13,208 nt of DNA from JABFXC01 sp035551575 (lineage in GTDB: Bacteria; Gemmatimonadota; Gemmatimonadetes; Gemmatimonadales; Gemmatimonadaceae), in contig DASZNJ010000383.1 in assembly GCA_035551575.1 (NCBI GenBank), positions 1 to 13,208 of the forward strand, in the 5' to 3' direction. Below are positions 1-6,967 of the stretch, one piece after another (the stretch's first letter is position 1; every line of letters starts with the position of its first letter). The notes under the pieces were generated by a model. The model saw only the letters and a list, made by a program, of their open reading frames with translations, searched no databases and was not told the DNA's origin. A program made the translations under genes and the position numbers.

Positions 1-215
1 CCGACAGCGCGAATGCGAAGCGCGCCGCGAAACAGAAGCCCGCCGTCACGCGCGAGCCTGACCCGAGCCTCGACGTCGATCTCGCCGCGACGACGATCCC
101 CGCCAGCGTCGACGTCGACGCGGTGACACGCGGGGTCGAGCAGTCGACGAAGGCAAAGCTCGACAGCGCGGGAAAGCCGCCCGTCGACATCAGGCCGATT
201 TTCAGGAAGCCGTAG
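1..215 (+). CDS. C-terminal fragment of an unrecognised protein
   Basis: An open frame runs in from the left edge (first full codon at base 3) and stops at TAG 213-215, giving about 70 residues. The visible tail is rich in Ala, Lys, Asp and Pro, with an Asp/Val-rich middle (PSLDVDLAATTIPASVDVDA) and a basic end (VDIRPIFRKP). It has no membrane segment, cysteine or catalytic motif. I do not recognise the family. The codons have the G/C third positions of the neighbouring genes, and the other two frames on this strand are closed by stops, so the fragment is probably real. It lies 199 bp upstream of the FadL-type gene on the same strand, with a GC-rich hairpin in between, so it is probably a separate transcription unit. 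Confidence 0.6.
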   Translation, partial: DSANAKRAAKQKPAVTREPDPSLDVDLAATTIPASVDVDAVTRGVEQSTKAKLDSAGKPPVDIRPIFRKP

Positions 216-231
216 CGCCGCGCCGCTGGCT

Positions 232-252
232 CGTGCGCGGTGACCGCGCGCG
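232..252 (+). terminator. Short GC-rich hairpin after the first gene
   Basis: Bases 235-240 (GCGCGG) pair with 244-249 (CCGCGC) around a TGA loop. The stem extends outward with a G-U and two more pairs. No T-tract follows, so as a terminator it is only a candidate. Its place, 17 bp after a stop codon and before a possible promoter, fits that role. Confidence 0.3.
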
Positions 253-261
253 AGCGGTCTC

Positions 262-290
262 TTCCCAATCCCTGCCCGCCACACTACTAT
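262..290 (+). promoter_or_regulatory. Candidate sigma-70-type promoter for the fadL-like/SGNH pair
   Basis: TTCCCA at 262-267 (4 of 6 match to TTGACA) and TACTAT at 285-290 (4 of 6 match to TATAAT) are separated by exactly 17 bp. This would start a transcript about 115 nt upstream of the ATG at 415. TACTAT stands out as AT-rich in very GC-rich surroundings, but each box alone is weak. Confidence 0.3.
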
Positions 291-414
291 CGTGGCCGAT
301 GCGCGGGGCGATGAGCCCGCGCGTCACCCCCCGTCGCGCCTCGCGGCGCGCCAACCAGATCCCCCGCGGACCGTCGTCGTGCAACGCGGTCGGTAAGACA
401 TTGGGAGGACGCAC

Positions 415-1827
415 ATGCATTTCCGTCACCGGCGGACCCTCGCGCTCGCAGCAGTGCTGGCCGCGCCAGTCACGCTGCATGCCCAGGGATTCGGCCTCAA
501 CGAAATCGGCTCGTGCGCCGTCTCGCGCGCATCAGCGGCAACTGGCGCACCGTGCCAGGACGCATCGGCGATCTTCTGGAATCCAGCGGCGGGCACGCGA
601 CTGCAGCGGGGACTTTCGGTGTACGGCGGCCTCGCCGGCATCCAGGTCAACGGCGACTTCTCCCCCGACAACGGCCTCCCGGCGTCGATCTTCAAGGCCA
701 ACGTTCCCGTCGAATATCCGCCGCATCTCTTCGTCAACTGGAACGGCGGGAACCGCGTCGCCGCCGGCGTCGGCGTGTATGTCCCATACGGATTGACCTC
801 GCAGTGGAACGACGATTTCCCCGGGCGCTTCTCGGCGAAGCGGGCATCGATCGCGACCATCTACGTCCAGCCGAACCTCTCGCTGAACCTCACCCCCGGC
901 TGGGCGATCGGCGGCGGCCCGATCATCGGCCATTCGACCGTCGAGCTCGCGCAGTCGCTCGACCTCTCGCAGCAGCGGATCTCGCCGACCGCGACCTTCG
1001 CGAACCTCGGCATCACGCAGGGGACGGAGTTCGGCCGCGCGAAGCTGAAGGGGAGCGCGATGGCGTACGGCTACCATGTCGGCGTGCATGGCAGGCTCGG
1101 AACGAGCGTTCAGGTCGGCGCGCGGTACCTGTCCGCGCTCACCTTCAAGTACGATGACGCCGACGCCAGCTTCGAGCAGGTCAAGACGAACCTGTTCGTC
1201 CCCGACTCGGCCACGGGCGCGGCGCTCGGCGGCGCGCCGGCGGGCACTCCGTACGACTTGATCCTCGCCCGCCAGTTCACCGGCGCCGGGGCGCTGGTCG
1301 CGCAGAAGGTGAAGACGGAGATCACCCACCCGGCGCAGCTCGAAGCGGGGATCGGCTACACCGCGCCGACGGGGACGCTGCTCTCCTTCGACTACGCGTA
1401 CATCTACTGGGACAAGTTCAAGGAGCTGCCCGTCGACTTCCAGGGACCGGCCGCGGCGAGCAGCCGCAGCCTGATCGAGGACTACGGCAACTCGAGCTCG
1501 TACCGCTTCGGCGTCGAGCAGACCTTCTCCCGGTACCGGAACGTCACGGGGCGCGCCGGCTTCTCGCTGACGAAGACCCCGGCCCCGCCCGAGACGGTGA
1601 CCCCGCTCCTCCCGGACATGGACCGCCGCAACTTCGCCGCCGGCCTCGGCATCCCGTTAGGCGGCCGCTACGCCATCGACCTCGGATACCTGCACGTCGA
1701 CACGAAGGGACGGCGCGGCCGGATCATCGAGCGGACGTCGTACAGCCAGACCGCCGACCAGCTCAACAGCGGGTTCTACCGCCTGAACGCGAACATCCTG
1801 TCGCTCAGCATCAAGGCGACCCTCTGA
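415..1827 (+). CDS. OmpP1/FadL family outer-membrane transporter
   Basis: This is a 470-residue outer-membrane beta-barrel of the OmpP1/FadL/TodX family, which moves hydrophobic compounds such as long-chain fatty acids or aromatics across the outer membrane. A basic n-region and hydrophobic core (residues 1-23) form a signal peptide with likely cleavage after LHA. The mature protein begins QGFGLNEIG, the family's typical N-terminal hatch start, and reaches DASAIFWNPAA, the second family signature. The rest alternates polar and hydrophobic residues with many aromatics, as in barrel strands, and the length fits the family. The start is fixed by GGGAGG at 403-408, six bases before ATG. Two oddities: Cys34 and Cys47 sit within the hatch, and the chain ends in Leu rather than the usual terminal Phe. 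The SGNH lipoprotein follows after 22 bp. The substrate cannot be read from sequence. Confidence 0.93.
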   Translation: MHFRHRRTLALAAVLAAPVTLHAQGFGLNEIGSCAVSRASAATGAPCQDASAIFWNPAAGTRLQRGLSVYGGLAGIQVNGDFSPDNGLPASIFKANVPVEYPPHLFVNWNGGNRVAAGVGVYVPYGLTSQWNDDFPGRFSAKRASIATIYVQPNLSLNLTPGWAIGGGPIIGHSTVELAQSLDLSQQRISPTATFANLGITQGTEFGRAKLKGSAMAYGYHVGVHGRLGTSVQVGARYLSALTFKYDDADASFEQVKTNLFVPDSATGAALGGAPAGTPYDLILARQFTGAGALVAQKVKTEITHPAQLEAGIGYTAPTGTLLSFDYAYIYWDKFKELPVDFQGPAAASSRSLIEDYGNSSSYRFGVEQTFSRYRNVTGRAGFSLTKTPAPPETVTPLLPDMDRRNFAAGLGIPLGGRYAIDLGYLHVDTKGRRGRIIERTSYSQTADQLNSGFYRLNANILSLSIKATL

Positions 1828-1849
1828 TCGCCGACCCCGGAGACAGCGA

Positions 1850-3079
1850 ATGAACCACACGAAGCTTCGCGCCGGCGCCCTCGCGGCGGCCGCGCTCACG
1901 CTCGCAGCCGCCGGCTGCACGAACGACTCGATCGACATCAATCGGCCGACGCCGGCCGACCCGATCTTCACCCGCTACGTCGCGTTAGGCAACAGCATCA
2001 CCGCCGGCTACCAGTCGAGCGGGATCAACGACTCGACGCAGAAGGAGAGCTACGCGAAGATCGTCGCCGACCAGATGCACACCGGCTACAACTACCCGGC
2101 GCTGGCCGGCCCGGGATGCGCGCCGCCCGTCGTCAACTTCCTGACGCAGGCCCGCTACGGGGGCGCCAGCTCCAACGCCAGGACCTGCTATCTCCGCAAC
2201 CCCGCGACGTCGCTGCTGGTGCAGAACAACGTCGCCGTCCCGGGAGCGACCTCGTTCGACCCGACCGCGCCGACGACGAGCGCGTCGAACATCCTCACCC
2301 AGCTCTTCCTCGGCGGCAAGACGCAGGTCCAGCGTGCGCTCGATGCGCAGCCCACCTTCGTCAGCGTCTGGATCGGCAACAACGACGTGCTCGACGCCGC
2401 CACCAAGGGCGTCACCAGCGCCACTGCCCCGTTGCGGACCGCGGGCATCACCGACACCGCTACGTTCCGGGCGAACTACAAGAAGATGATCGACCAGCTG
2501 CGCGTGCAGCCCGGGCTCAAGGGGATCCTCATCGGCGTCGTGAACGTGACGGCAATCCCGGCGCTGTTCCCGGCCGAATCGCTGCTCACCAACGCGACGT
2601 TCAAGGCGAAGTTCGACGCGATCGCCGGCGCGACGACGACGGTGCTCGCCAACTGCCCCGGCTCGCGCGCGCTGGTGTCCTACGGCATCGCGGGGCAGAT
2701 CCGCGCTGGGACGCATCCCGCCGTGATCAGCTGCCAGAAGAACGTCCCCGCTGCCCCGGTCGGCGACTGGTTCATCCTCGACACGCTCGAGCAGAAGATC
2801 TTCAACGCCGACATCAACGCGTACAACTCGTACATCGCGGCCAAGGCGGACAGCGCCGGATTCGCCTACCTCGATCCCAACCCGCTGCTCTTCACGCTGC
2901 GGTCGAGCGGAGCGGTCCCGACGCTCCCCGATTTCACCAACCCGACCGCGCCATTCGGTGCCTACATCTCGCTCGACGGCGCCCACCCGACCGGAAAGAC
3001 CCACCGCATCGCGGCGAACGCCATCATCGCCGCGATCAACGCCAAGTATCACACCAACCTGGCGACGATCACGCCATAG
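1850..3079 (+). CDS. SGNH/GDSL-type hydrolase, predicted lipoprotein
   Basis: A 409-residue SGNH-superfamily hydrolase (esterase/lipase type). The N-terminus is a lipoprotein-type signal: a hydrophobic run ending in A-A-G-C with the lipidated Cys at residue 23, so it should be anchored in the envelope. Block I is ALGNSITAG (nucleophile Ser49), with GNS replacing the classical GDS. Gly132 in VAVPGATSFD fits block II (oxyanion hole). GNND at 176-179 is block III. Asp376 and His379 in DGAHPTG are block V, completing the Ser-Asp-His triad. A GGAGA ribosome site (1839-1843) precedes ATG by six bases. It lies 22 bp after the FadL-type gene, so they are probably cotranscribed: the enzyme could release acyl or other hydrophobic products for the porin. 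The family is clear; the substrate is unknown. Confidence 0.92.
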   Translation: MNHTKLRAGALAAAALTLAAAGCTNDSIDINRPTPADPIFTRYVALGNSITAGYQSSGINDSTQKESYAKIVADQMHTGYNYPALAGPGCAPPVVNFLTQARYGGASSNARTCYLRNPATSLLVQNNVAVPGATSFDPTAPTTSASNILTQLFLGGKTQVQRALDAQPTFVSVWIGNNDVLDAATKGVTSATAPLRTAGITDTATFRANYKKMIDQLRVQPGLKGILIGVVNVTAIPALFPAESLLTNATFKAKFDAIAGATTTVLANCPGSRALVSYGIAGQIRAGTHPAVISCQKNVPAAPVGDWFILDTLEQKIFNADINAYNSYIAAKADSAGFAYLDPNPLLFTLRSSGAVPTLPDFTNPTAPFGAYISLDGAHPTGKTHRIAANAIIAAINAKYHTNLATITP

Positions 3080-3101
3080 CGAACCGAGTGGAAACGAACA
3101 G

Positions 3102-3135
3102 CGAACGGCGTCGAGGAGATCCTCGGCGCCGTTCG
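3102..3135 (+). terminator. Strong hairpin ending the fadL-like/SGNH unit
   Basis: Bases 3102-3116 pair with 3121-3135 over 15 bp with a single G-U wobble and the four-base loop AGAT. It starts 22 bp after the SGNH stop codon. There is no T-tract behind it, so it may be a U-less terminator or a 3' stabilising stem. It could work for either strand. Confidence 0.6.
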
Positions 3136-3170
3136 TCGCTGGTGGCGAGTGAGGGCGGTGAGGGAGCTAC

Positions 3171-3205
3171 GGGGAACTGCGGGACGGGGCCGCCGAGGCA
3201 CAGAG
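3171..3205 (+). repeat. Left copy of an inverted intergenic repeat
   Basis: The block reads GAACTGCGG (3174-3182), a GC-rich middle, then CCGAGGCACAGAG (3193-3205). The same order of words, GAACTGCG then CCGAGGCACAGAG, appears on the opposite strand at 3540-3598, so the two blocks face each other about 340 bp apart. Confidence 0.55.
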
Positions 3206-3246
3206 GAGAGCTCACCGTGGCTGAGCCGTTCGCACCAGGGCTGAAC

Positions 3247-3296
3247 GGATTGGGGCAAGCGGGGGCGAGATCATCTCGCCTGCTTGCCCCCAATCC
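3247..3296. repeat. 50-bp imperfect inverted repeat (long hairpin)
   Basis: Outer arms 3247-3260 and 3282-3296 pair over 14 bp with one bulged C. An internal loop (GGG against T) follows, then inner arms 3264-3271 and 3273-3280 (GGCGAGAT/ATCTCGCC) pair almost to the tip. In total about 20 base pairs are possible. It belongs to no recognised gene and could be a bidirectional terminator, a structured 3' UTR element or the core of a small repeat element. Confidence 0.6.
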
Positions 3297-3372
3297 TTCA
3301 TCGGGTCCTGTCGAGAGACTCGCTCGCCGATGGAGTGCTTGGCGCCTCGCGAGCACTGACAGGTGGGAACGA

Positions 3373-3404
3373 CGATTACGCGGGTTTCGCGGATCAGCGC
3401 GGAT
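3373..3404 (-). repeat. Short periodic ATCCGCG element
   Basis: Read on the minus strand, the 32 bases contain ATCCGCGCTG, ATCCGCGAAA and CCCGCGTAATC one after another, a degenerate unit of about 10-11 bases. From memory, such ATCCGCG/AATC strings recur between genes in some environmental bacterial genomes; here only one cluster is visible. Confidence 0.45.
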
Positions 3405-3527
3405 CGTTCGTCGTGGCGGGGCAGCGCCCCTCGCCCGGTCGAGGAGCCAGCGGTGGTTATCCCTCTAGATCCTCGGCCCTGACTGGCTGTCGCTGGGAAA
3501 GCACTGCGCCCCTGCGTCGCTGCGGCG

Positions 3528-3599
3528 CCGCAGGCAGTTCTCTGTGCCTCGGTGCCTTGGTGGCGCCGTTCCGCAGCTGCCTCGCAGTTCTCCGTCAAC
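3528..3599 (-). repeat. Right copy of the inverted intergenic repeat
   Basis: Read on the minus strand, this holds GAGAACTGCGAGG, then two near-tandem 8-base units (CCAAGGCA, CCGAGGCA), then CAGAGAACTGC. CTCTGTGCCTCGG at 3540-3552 is the exact 13-base inverse of 3193-3205. The GAGAACTGC word occurs twice in this copy. It ends just before the stop codon of the PLP-enzyme gene. Confidence 0.55.
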
Positions 3600-3615
3600 C
3601 GCATTCACCTCGCCC

Positions 3616-4734
3616 TCAGCCTAACGCGTGGCGCAGGTCGGCGATGATGTCGTCCGGGTGCTCGAGGCCGATCGAGAGCCGCAGCAGGTTTTCCGGCGTC
3701 CGGCTCCCCGGGCCCTCCACGGAGTGCCGGTGCTCGATCAGGCTTTCCGGCCCGCCGAGGCTCGTCGCACGGGTGAAGAGCTCGACCCGCGACGCGACGC
3801 GGAGTGCCTCGGCTGCCCCGCCGCGAACCTGGATCGACAGCATCCCGCCGAAGTCGGACATCTGCGACGCGGCAACCGCGTGCGCCGGGTGTGACGGCAG
3901 TCCCGGGTAGTGCACCGTCTCGACCGCGGGATGGCGCTCGAGGAACTCGGCCACGGCGCGGGCGTGGGCGCAGTGGCCGCGCATGCGGTAGGGAAGGCTT
4001 CGAATGCCGCGGAGCACGAGCCACGACTCGAACGGCGACGGGACCGCGCCGCCCAGCGACTGGAGGGCGCGGATGCGGGCGAACAGCTCGTCGCCGTCAC
4101 GCCCGACGACCGCCCCGCCTAACGTGTCGCTGTGCCCGCCGAGGTACTTCGTGGTCGAGTGCATCACGAGGTCGCACCCCAGCTCGAGGGGGCGCTGCAG
4201 GACCGGCGTCGCCCAGGTGTTGTCGACGGCGACGCGAACGCCCCGCTTCCGGGCGATCGCCGCGACCGCGCGCAGGTCCGTGACCGCGAGCAGCGGGTTC
4301 GACGGCGTCTCGAGCCAGACCAGCGTCGTCTCCTTCCGGATCGCCCCCTCGACGGCGGCGACGTCGCGGGCGTCGACGAGCGTCAGCGACAGCCCGCGTC
4401 CCTCGAACAGCTCGTGGACGAGCTTGAGCGTCCCGAAGTACGCGTCCTCGGTGATCACGACGTGGTCGCCGGGCTGGAGCGCCTGGAACACCGTCATCGT
4501 CGCTGCCTGGCCGGAGCTGAACGCGGCCGCGGCCGTCCCTCCCTCGAGCGCGGCAAGGCAGCGCTCGAGCGCGTCGCGGTTCGGGTTGGCGTAGCGCGAG
4601 TAGATGAAGCCGTGGGGCAGCGACCCGTCGGGGGCGCGCTCGAAGGTCGTCGAGAGGTGGATCGGCGGGGTCAATGCCCCGGTCGCTGCGTCGGGGGCGT
4701 GGCCGGCATGGACTGCGAGCGTCTCGAGCTTCAT
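3616..4734 (-). CDS. PLP-dependent trans-sulfuration enzyme (cystathionine gamma-synthase/lyase-like)
   Basis: A 372-residue fold-type I PLP enzyme of the Cys/Met metabolism family, cytosolic and usually tetrameric. It acts on homoserine esters, cystathionine or methionine. Visible marks: the N-terminal ETLAVHAG opening; SRYANPNR (Arg47, Tyr48), which contacts the cofactor phosphate of a partner subunit; SSGQAA at 73-78; Tyr99 in DAYFGT, which stacks on the pyridine ring; Asp171 in VDNTW; the PLP Schiff-base Lys196 in HSTTKYLGGHSD; SLGGPESLIEH near the end and the closing RLSIGLEHPDDI. Length is normal. Separating cystathionine gamma-synthase (metB), beta- or gamma-lyase and methionine gamma-lyase is not possible from motifs alone, and no other methionine or cysteine gene lies nearby. 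I see no clear Shine-Dalgarno site. Two CGTTAGGC motifs lie in the gene, one in its last codons. Confidence 0.92.
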   Translation of the reverse strand: MKLETLAVHAGHAPDAATGALTPPIHLSTTFERAPDGSLPHGFIYSRYANPNRDALERCLAALEGGTAAAAFSSGQAATMTVFQALQPGDHVVITEDAYFGTLKLVHELFEGRGLSLTLVDARDVAAVEGAIRKETTLVWLETPSNPLLAVTDLRAVAAIARKRGVRVAVDNTWATPVLQRPLELGCDLVMHSTTKYLGGHSDTLGGAVVGRDGDELFARIRALQSLGGAVPSPFESWLVLRGIRSLPYRMRGHCAHARAVAEFLERHPAVETVHYPGLPSHPAHAVAASQMSDFGGMLSIQVRGGAAEALRVASRVELFTRATSLGGPESLIEHRHSVEGPGSRTPENLLRLSIGLEHPDDIIADLRHALG

Positions 4735-4812
4735 CGTTGGGGGTCGCGGTCAGGACTTGGTGAACGCGGGAGCGCTGGCGTTCTTGATGCAGAAAGCTAG
4801 CACCGGCCGCGC

Positions 4813-6570
4813 ATGCCGATAGACCGCCACTCACCGCACTCGCATCCGGTGGCTCGATCGATGTCGCTCGTTGGCGCAGCGCTCCTCATCGCAGGGTTGG
4901 CGAACTCCGCTCGCGCGGATTCGCTGCCGCGGCCCCTGTCCGCGGTAGACTCGGTCGCGGTGCTGAAGCAGGCCCGCCGCGCCCAGCGCGATTTCGAGAG
5001 CCGCCGCTTCATGCTCCTCCCGGTCGTCCCGAGCGCGGGGAGCCGCTGCGACGTTCGCGTCGGGCGCTGGTGCTACTGGCAGGACGACGCCGAGGACGCA
5101 CCCGGGGAGCCGAAGAAGATCGCCGACCTGCGCAGCCGCTTTCTCGACAGGCTCGCCTCCCTCGCCGCGCGCGTCCCCGGCGATCGCTGGATCAGCGGCC
5201 AGCGCGTCCGGTACCTGTCGGAGGCGCGCCGCGGCGCCGAAGCCGTCGCCGTCGCCCGCGACTGCCGCGCCGAGCCGTCGTGGTGTGCGTCACTCGCGGT
5301 GATCGCCTACCGCGCGGCCGGGGACATCCCCGCCGCCGACAGCGCTCTCTCCGCCGCGCTGGCGGCGATGCCGGAGGAGCAGCGCTGCGCCGCGCTCGAC
5401 ATCGGGCCCCTCATCGAGGGGACGTTCCGCGACCGATACCGCGCGGCGAGCTGCAGCGAGCGGGACTCGCTCACCGCGCGCTGGCTCTGGCTCGCCCGCG
5501 GGAGCTACGCCGATTCCAGCAACGAGGTGCGCGTCGAGATCTTCAGCCGCCGCCTCTTCGCGCAGCTGGCCAGCGAATCCACCTCGCCATACGGGCCGAT
5601 CACCGCCCCCGACCTGCGCGAGCTCGTCCTGCGCTACGGCTGGTCGGAATCATGGGGGCGGAGCGAGCCGGGTGCCGGGCTCACCGACCGGGGGACCGCG
5701 GTCGGCTTCGACGGCCCGCACACCTTCGCCCTCGCGCCCGACGACGGCGCACTCGCCGACCTCTCGACGATCGGCGATCCGCCCAGGCTGCGCAACGACC
5801 CGACGGCGCGGGCCCGCTTCCCCATTCACGGGACGAGAACGTTAGGCGGCCTGGCCCACCGGCTCGCCCTCTTCCGCCGCGGCGACTCGACGCTCGCCAT
5901 CGCCGCCTACGACGCCAGCGCCGACACCGCCATGCGCGGCGTCGACAGCGCGACGGTCGCCTTCGCCCTCCTCCGCGACGAGCATACCGCGCCGGTGGTC
6001 GCGCGCGCGGTCCACGGCACGCGCGGCATCGTCACCGCGATGGCCCCGTGGCGGCCGGCGCTCGTCGCCGTCGAGCTCCGCGACTCCGCCTCGTCGCGGG
6101 CGGCCCGGGCCCGGATCGGCGTACCGTTAGGCGACACGGCCAGCGGCCGCGTCGGGCTCTCCGACCTGCTCCTCTTCGCCGCCGACAGCGACATGGCGAC
6201 CGCGCTCGACAGCGTCGTCTCCCGGGCGATCGTCGACGGACGGATCCCGGGCGGGGCCAGGCTCGGGATCTTCTGGGAGATGTACGGCCTCGACCAGGGA
6301 GAACGCGTAACCGCGTCGGTCGGGCTCATCCCCGACCAGTCGGGATTCCTCCGCCGCGCCGCCGAGCGCGCACACCTCGTCGAGCCGCGGACCCCCATCC
6401 ACCTTCGCTGGGAGGATGCGCCCGAGGTCATCGGCTCGGTCGGCGGCCGCATCCTGACCCTCGGGCTGGACGGCGTCGCTGAGGGAAGCTATACCGTGGA
6501 GCTGACGCTCAGCGTCGAAGGGCAGCCGACGCGCCGTGCCGCGAGCAGGGTACGGATCGTCTCCCCCTGA
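4813..6570 (+). CDS. Exported protein of unknown function, weakly GWxTD-protein-like
   Basis: A 585-residue protein with an N-terminal export signal: two Arg upstream of a hydrophobic stretch (SLVGAALLIAGLA) and a likely cleavage after ARA at about residue 35. An internal ATG at 4861 with GGTGG ahead is an alternative start, but it would leave the signal without basic residues, so I keep 4813. Residues about 100-190 look helical and TPR-like, with Ala-rich amphipathic stretches. Six Cys in the exported part (79, 87, 151, 158, 192, 214) could form disulfides. Residues 268-300 (LRELVLRYGWSE...) and a beta-rich C-terminus (GSYTVELTLSVEG) recall the GWxTD-domain proteins of GC-rich soil bacteria, but the motif itself is not intact. 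Function unknown. Two CGTTAGGC copies encode Leu-Gly here. Confidence 0.8.
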   Translation: MPIDRHSPHSHPVARSMSLVGAALLIAGLANSARADSLPRPLSAVDSVAVLKQARRAQRDFESRRFMLLPVVPSAGSRCDVRVGRWCYWQDDAEDAPGEPKKIADLRSRFLDRLASLAARVPGDRWISGQRVRYLSEARRGAEAVAVARDCRAEPSWCASLAVIAYRAAGDIPAADSALSAALAAMPEEQRCAALDIGPLIEGTFRDRYRAASCSERDSLTARWLWLARGSYADSSNEVRVEIFSRRLFAQLASESTSPYGPITAPDLRELVLRYGWSESWGRSEPGAGLTDRGTAVGFDGPHTFALAPDDGALADLSTIGDPPRLRNDPTARARFPIHGTRTLGGLAHRLALFRRGDSTLAIAAYDASADTAMRGVDSATVAFALLRDEHTAPVVARAVHGTRGIVTAMAPWRPALVAVELRDSASSRAARARIGVPLGDTASGRVGLSDLLLFAADSDMATALDSVVSRAIVDGRIPGGARLGIFWEMYGLDQGERVTASVGLIPDQSGFLRRAAERAHLVEPRTPIHLRWEDAPEVIGSVGGRILTLGLDGVAEGSYTVELTLSVEGQPTRRAASRVRIVSP

Positions 6571-6636
6571 CACGGCCGGCGCGCCGTTCGCCCGTGACGC
6601 GTCGCCCCAACGCACCTTCCACCACCCCGCGCGCGC

Positions 6637-6951
6637 ATGTTCACTCTCCGCGTCGTCAGGCACGGCAACCCGGACCAGCTTCTCGCATCCTGCCAGAGCG
6701 AGGCGCTCCCGATCCGCGGCGAAGTGCTGCAGCTCGACACCACGGACAGCGCCGGTGAGCCGTCCGGACCGAGCACGCTCTGGCGGGTGGTCGCGGTGAC
6801 GCTGCACGTGCCGAGCCTTCGGTCGCAACCCCCGGCCGACGGGTCGCCGCTCTGCGTCAGACAGGTCGAGGTCAGCGTGCTTCCCGACTCCGAGCTCAGC
6901 GCGCTCGTCGCGCACCGCGAGCGGGCCGCACTGTCCGAGTCGATTCTCTAG
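6637..6951 (+). CDS. Small conserved-looking hypothetical protein
   Basis: A 104-residue reading frame 66 bp after the exported protein, on the same strand, with the G/C third-position bias of a real gene. It has a short beta-rich look (MFTLRVVRHG at the start, RGEVLQLD around residues 27-34, LWRVVAVTLHV around 47-57, CVRQVEVSVL around 75-84), compatible with a small all-beta domain. It has two Cys, no signal peptide and no membrane span. No clear ribosome site precedes ATG 6637, so the start is uncertain. It ends 16 bp from the stop of the convergent phosphatidyltransferase gene, with a small GC-rich hairpin (6950-6968) in the gap. I do not recognise the family. Confidence 0.6.
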   Translation: MFTLRVVRHGNPDQLLASCQSEALPIRGEVLQLDTTDSAGEPSGPSTLWRVVAVTLHVPSLRSQPPADGSPLCVRQVEVSVLPDSELSALVAHRERAALSESIL

Positions 6952-6967
6952 CGGGGCGCCGCGCCGC

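Larger units (their letters stand above)
3080..3615. other. Gene-free, repeat-rich interval between convergent genes
   Basis: Between the stop of the SGNH gene and the stop of the PLP-enzyme gene I see no credible coding frame; the open frames here have Arg/Ser/Pro-rich translations. The interval holds a terminator hairpin (3102-3135), a long inverted repeat (3247-3296), an inverted pair of CCGAGGCACAGAG copies (3193-3205 and 3540-3552) with neighbouring GAACTGCG blocks, and a short periodic ATCCGCG element (3373-3404). The composition is slightly less GC-rich than the genes. Confidence 0.7.

Noticed and set aside
233..796. 187-aa plus-strand frame overlapping the start of the FadL-type gene
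   Set aside because: Arg/Ser-rich translation without domain features; it is an out-of-frame shadow of the real gene at 415.
1985..3052. 355-aa minus-strand frame opposite the SGNH gene
   Set aside because: Antisense shadow rich in Arg, Asp and Val; the plus strand has a full set of catalytic blocks.
3171..3599. CRISPR array
   Set aside because: The repeats are short, degenerate, inverted and irregularly spaced, without equal spacers and without cas genes.
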